Source: Planctomycetota bacterium (lineage in GTDB: Bacteria > Planctomycetota > UBA11346). From it: 8,016 bases of DNA. This document shows positions 6,357 to 8,016 of this stretch, in pieces (the first letter of the stretch is position 1; each line of letters opens with the position of its first letter). The stretch lies in NCBI GenBank assembly GCA_947470885.1, contig CANIXE010000092.1, positions 1-8,016 of the forward strand. The letters are read 5' to 3'. The position numbers and the translations under genes are program-made. The notes under the pieces are model-generated. The model had not been told where the DNA came from and did not search any database. It saw only the letters and a list, made by a program, of their open reading frames with translations.

Positions 6357-6827
6357 TCAGCCCGGGGCGTCTTCGGACGCCTCGGGCTTTTTCGTATCGT
6401 CGTGGTTGCGGGTGAAGCCCTGGAAATGGATGCCGATGGGCACCGCCTTCGAGGGGAAGCCGAACCATTCGATGCTTTCCAGGGGCAGGACCACGATTCC
6501 GCCCTCCAACTCCTCATCGCCGTGGATTTCCAGGGTCACCTGGCAGGTGTCCAGGTCGATGCCGGTGATCCGGCGGACACAGAAGGCATTCGTGCCCCCG
6601 GTGGTCGTATGCAGGAAACAGCTGCCCTCCGGGAACTGGTCGCCATCCAGCTGGTTCTGGATGTCCACCAGCTTGCCGATGCGCTGGGATTGCAGCCACA
6701 TCTGGGGCTTCTCCTCCTGGAAACGTTCCAGGGCGAGTTCCCGCATCACCTCCTCCCGGGCCTTGGTCGTGCTCGACCGGGTGGGGGTGCGGGACTTGGC
6801 CCGGCTCTTGGTGCTGTGCTTGGCCAT
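6357..6827 (-). CDS. Uncharacterised 156-aa protein with basic N-terminal tail
   Basis: I do not recognise this family. The ATG at 6827 is chosen because a GGAG Shine-Dalgarno (6835-6838 on the minus strand) stands seven bases before it and the gene then stays clear of serC; longer in-frame starts would run into serC. Residues 2-25 are rich in Lys, Arg, Ser and Thr (MAKHSTKSRAKSRTPTRSS), suggesting a disordered tail that binds nucleic acid. A charged helix with RELALERFQEEKPQ follows. A compact beta-rich domain then spans about residues 45-140, with ITGIDLDTCQVTLEIHG and VVLPLESIEWFGFPS. No signal peptide or membrane segment is seen, so it is probably cytoplasmic. The C-terminal tail is acidic and its last codons form the flgE terminator. 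The beta pattern is loosely reminiscent of Sm/Hfq-like barrels, but that is only a guess. It is convergent with flgE and divergent from serC. Confidence 0.8.
   Translation of the reverse strand: MAKHSTKSRAKSRTPTRSSTTKAREEVMRELALERFQEEKPQMWLQSQRIGKLVDIQNQLDGDQFPEGSCFLHTTTGGTNAFCVRRITGIDLDTCQVTLEIHGDEELEGGIVVLPLESIEWFGFPSKAVPIGIHFQGFTRNHDDTKKPEASEDAPG
6359..6392 (+). terminator. Intrinsic terminator of flgE
   Basis: A 13-bp stem (6359-6371 with 6376-6388, one G-U wobble) closes a stable TTCG tetraloop. A T-run to 6392 follows. It begins 19 bases after the flgE stop. Read on the minus strand there is no T-run after the hairpin, so it is directional for flgE. The whole stem lies in the last codons and stop of the convergent minus-strand gene. 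Confidence 0.93.
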
Positions 6828-6834
6828 GCCCGTT

Positions 6835-6850
6835 CTCCGTGGGTCCACGG
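6835..6850 (-). promoter_or_regulatory. Ribosome binding site and adjoining inverted repeat of the minus-strand gene
   Basis: On the minus strand GGAG (6838-6835) precedes the ATG by seven bases and decides the start. CCGTGG (6837-6842) and CCACGG (6845-6850) form an inverted repeat with a two-base centre, and one arm touches the Shine-Dalgarno. This might be a small operator or a weak hairpin that affects initiation. The RBS call is firm and the repeat's meaning is not. Confidence 0.55.
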
Positions 6851-6980
6851 TAAAAGGTCGGGCAGTCGACGCATCTATGCATTTGCGGAATGGACCGGAG
6901 GAGCCTTGCCCGGCCCTCCGCGCATGCCTGCAGGGTTTCCCTCGCGCCTTCCGGGTTCGGGCCACCATGCCCCCCAACCC

Positions 6981-6985
6981 AGGAG
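6981..6985 (+). promoter_or_regulatory. Ribosome binding site of serC
   Basis: AGGAG lies five bases before the ATG at 6991 and supports that start. The rest of the 163-base divergent intergenic region (6828-6990) shows no convincing -35/-10 pair on either strand. Confidence 0.8.
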
Positions 6986-6990
6986 TAGTC

Positions 6991-8016
6991 ATGTCCCGCG
7001 TCTTCAATTTCTCTGCCGGTCCTGCCATGTTGCCGCTGGAGGTCCTGGAGGCCTCGGCCAAGGCCCTCGTCGATTTCGGTGGCAAGGGGTTCGGCATCGC
7101 CGAATGCAGCCACCGGGGCAAGGAATTCGACGGTGTGGTGGATGAGGCCATCGCCCGGGCCAAGTCCCTCCTGGGCATCGGCGACACCCACGACGTCCTG
7201 TTCCTCCAGGGCGGCGCCACCCAGCTGTTCACCACCCTGCCCCAAAACTTCGCGGTGGGCAAGAGCGCCGACTACCTGGTGGGCGGCGAATGGTCGAAGA
7301 AAGCCGCCGGCGCGGCCAAGGAAATCGGCCAGAAGCACAACATCATCGCCACCAGCGAAGCGTCCAACTTCGACCAGAGCCCGGCGGAAGGCACCTGGAA
7401 GCTGGACCCCGAGGCCGCCTACCTCCACGTCTGCTCCAACGAGACCGTCCACGGCCACCGCCTGGTGAACCTGCCCAAGCATCACACCCTGATCGTCGAC
7501 GCCTCGTCGGAATTCATGGCCCGCCCCCACCCGGTGCAGGACATCGGCGTGCTCTACGGCGGCGCCCAGAAGAACCTCGGCCCCTCGGGCCTGGTCCTGG
7601 CCATCGTCCGCAAGGACCTGTACAGCCGCATCCCGGAAAAGGGCCTGCCCAAGCTGTTCAACTTCAAGGCCCAGGCTGAAGCCAAGTCGATGATCAATAC
7701 CCCGCCCACGTTCAGCATCTACATCCTGCTGGAAGTGTTCCGCTGGCTGGAGCGCCAGGGCGGCCTGGCGGCCATGGAACAGGTCAACGCCGCCAAGGCC
7801 AAGCTGATCTACGATGCCGTGGACAACTCCGGCGGCTACTACACCGGCACCGTGGCGGTGAAGGAACAGCGCAGCCATATGAACGTCACCTTCCGCCTGC
7901 CCACCGAGGAAAAGACCGACGAGTTCGTGAAGCTGGCCGCCAAGCAGGGCATGGTCGCCCTCAAGGGCTACCGCACCGTGGGCGGCATCCGCGCCAGCAT
8001 CTACAACGCCCTGCCC
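6991..8016 (+). CDS. serC: Phosphoserine aminotransferase SerC (3' end outside window)
   Basis: SerC is a cytoplasmic PLP enzyme of the class V aminotransferases. It converts 3-phosphohydroxypyruvate plus glutamate to phosphoserine and 2-oxoglutarate in serine synthesis; in many bacteria it also acts in the pyridoxal phosphate pathway. Visible signatures are NFSAGPAMLP at 6-15, SHRGKEF at 40-46 (substrate-binding His41 and Arg42), LQGGAT at 72-77 for cofactor phosphate, SNETVHG at 149-155, VDASSEF with the pyridine-nitrogen Asp170, and GGAQKNLGPSG with the Schiff-base Lys194. YRTVGGIRASIYNALP lies at the window end. The 342 residues present end in the conserved C-terminal motif, so only about 20 of the usual roughly 360 residues are missing. 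ATG 6991 has a good Shine-Dalgarno, and NFSAGPAM sits at its normal distance from the N-terminus. Codon use is strongly G/C-ending. All key residues are present, so the gene appears functional. Confidence 0.97.
   Translation, partial: MSRVFNFSAGPAMLPLEVLEASAKALVDFGGKGFGIAECSHRGKEFDGVVDEAIARAKSLLGIGDTHDVLFLQGGATQLFTTLPQNFAVGKSADYLVGGEWSKKAAGAAKEIGQKHNIIATSEASNFDQSPAEGTWKLDPEAAYLHVCSNETVHGHRLVNLPKHHTLIVDASSEFMARPHPVQDIGVLYGGAQKNLGPSGLVLAIVRKDLYSRIPEKGLPKLFNFKAQAEAKSMINTPPTFSIYILLEVFRWLERQGGLAAMEQVNAAKAKLIYDAVDNSGGYYTGTVAVKEQRSHMNVTFRLPTEEKTDEFVKLAAKQGMVALKGYRTVGGIRASIYNALP

Noticed and set aside
6828..7262. Longer N-terminal extension of the small minus-strand gene
   Set aside because: The extension would overlap serC in antisense; the ATG at 6827 with its own Shine-Dalgarno is the better start.
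6514..7878. Long open frame on the minus strand (454 codons) over serC
   Set aside because: serC on the plus strand has all its catalytic motifs, and this frame also overlaps the small minus-strand gene in another phase. It is a coding shadow.

Overview
The window is a high-GC bacterial chromosome segment of about 8 kb. It holds the end of a flagellar gene block next to a housekeeping gene. No mobile-element, phage, CRISPR, tRNA or rRNA signal was seen. The hook-length protein and the hook protein show a flagellated bacterium. Strong G/C third-position preference, a very large hook protein and an amino-acid biosynthesis gene next door would fit a free-living lineage such as Acidobacteriota (Holophagae/Geothrix-like) or a deltaproteobacterial relative. 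That placement is a guess from overall look, not a demonstrated assignment.

Layout. (1) Positions 1-459, plus strand: the 3' part of a gene for a PQQ-like beta-propeller protein. (2) 460-561: a short intergenic stretch with a hairpin and a possible sigma-54-like element. (3) 562-3621, plus: fliK, flagellar hook-length control, unusually long (1019 aa), Pro/Ser/Ala-rich and carrying in-frame tandem repeats. (4) 3622-3726: a spacer with a good sigma-54-type -24/-12 match and a clear Shine-Dalgarno. (5) 3727-6339, plus: flgE, the hook protein, 870 aa, about twice the usual size because of a large central insertion that includes two related Ig-like units in tandem. (6) 6359-6392: a strong intrinsic terminator for flgE whose hairpin is also the last codons of the convergent gene. 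(7) 6357-6827, minus: a small uncharacterised protein with a basic N-terminal tail. (8) 6828-6990: divergent intergenic region. (9) 6991-8016 (runs off the end), plus: serC, phosphoserine aminotransferase.

How they work together. FliK is the secreted ruler and switch that sets the length of the hook built from FlgE, so genes 3 and 5 are direct functional partners. flgD (hook cap), which often sits between them, is absent here. The sigma-54-like site before flgE suggests hook synthesis is timed separately, as in several class-ordered flagellar hierarchies. serC belongs to serine and vitamin B6 metabolism and is unrelated; the terminator and the convergent small gene separate the two blocks.
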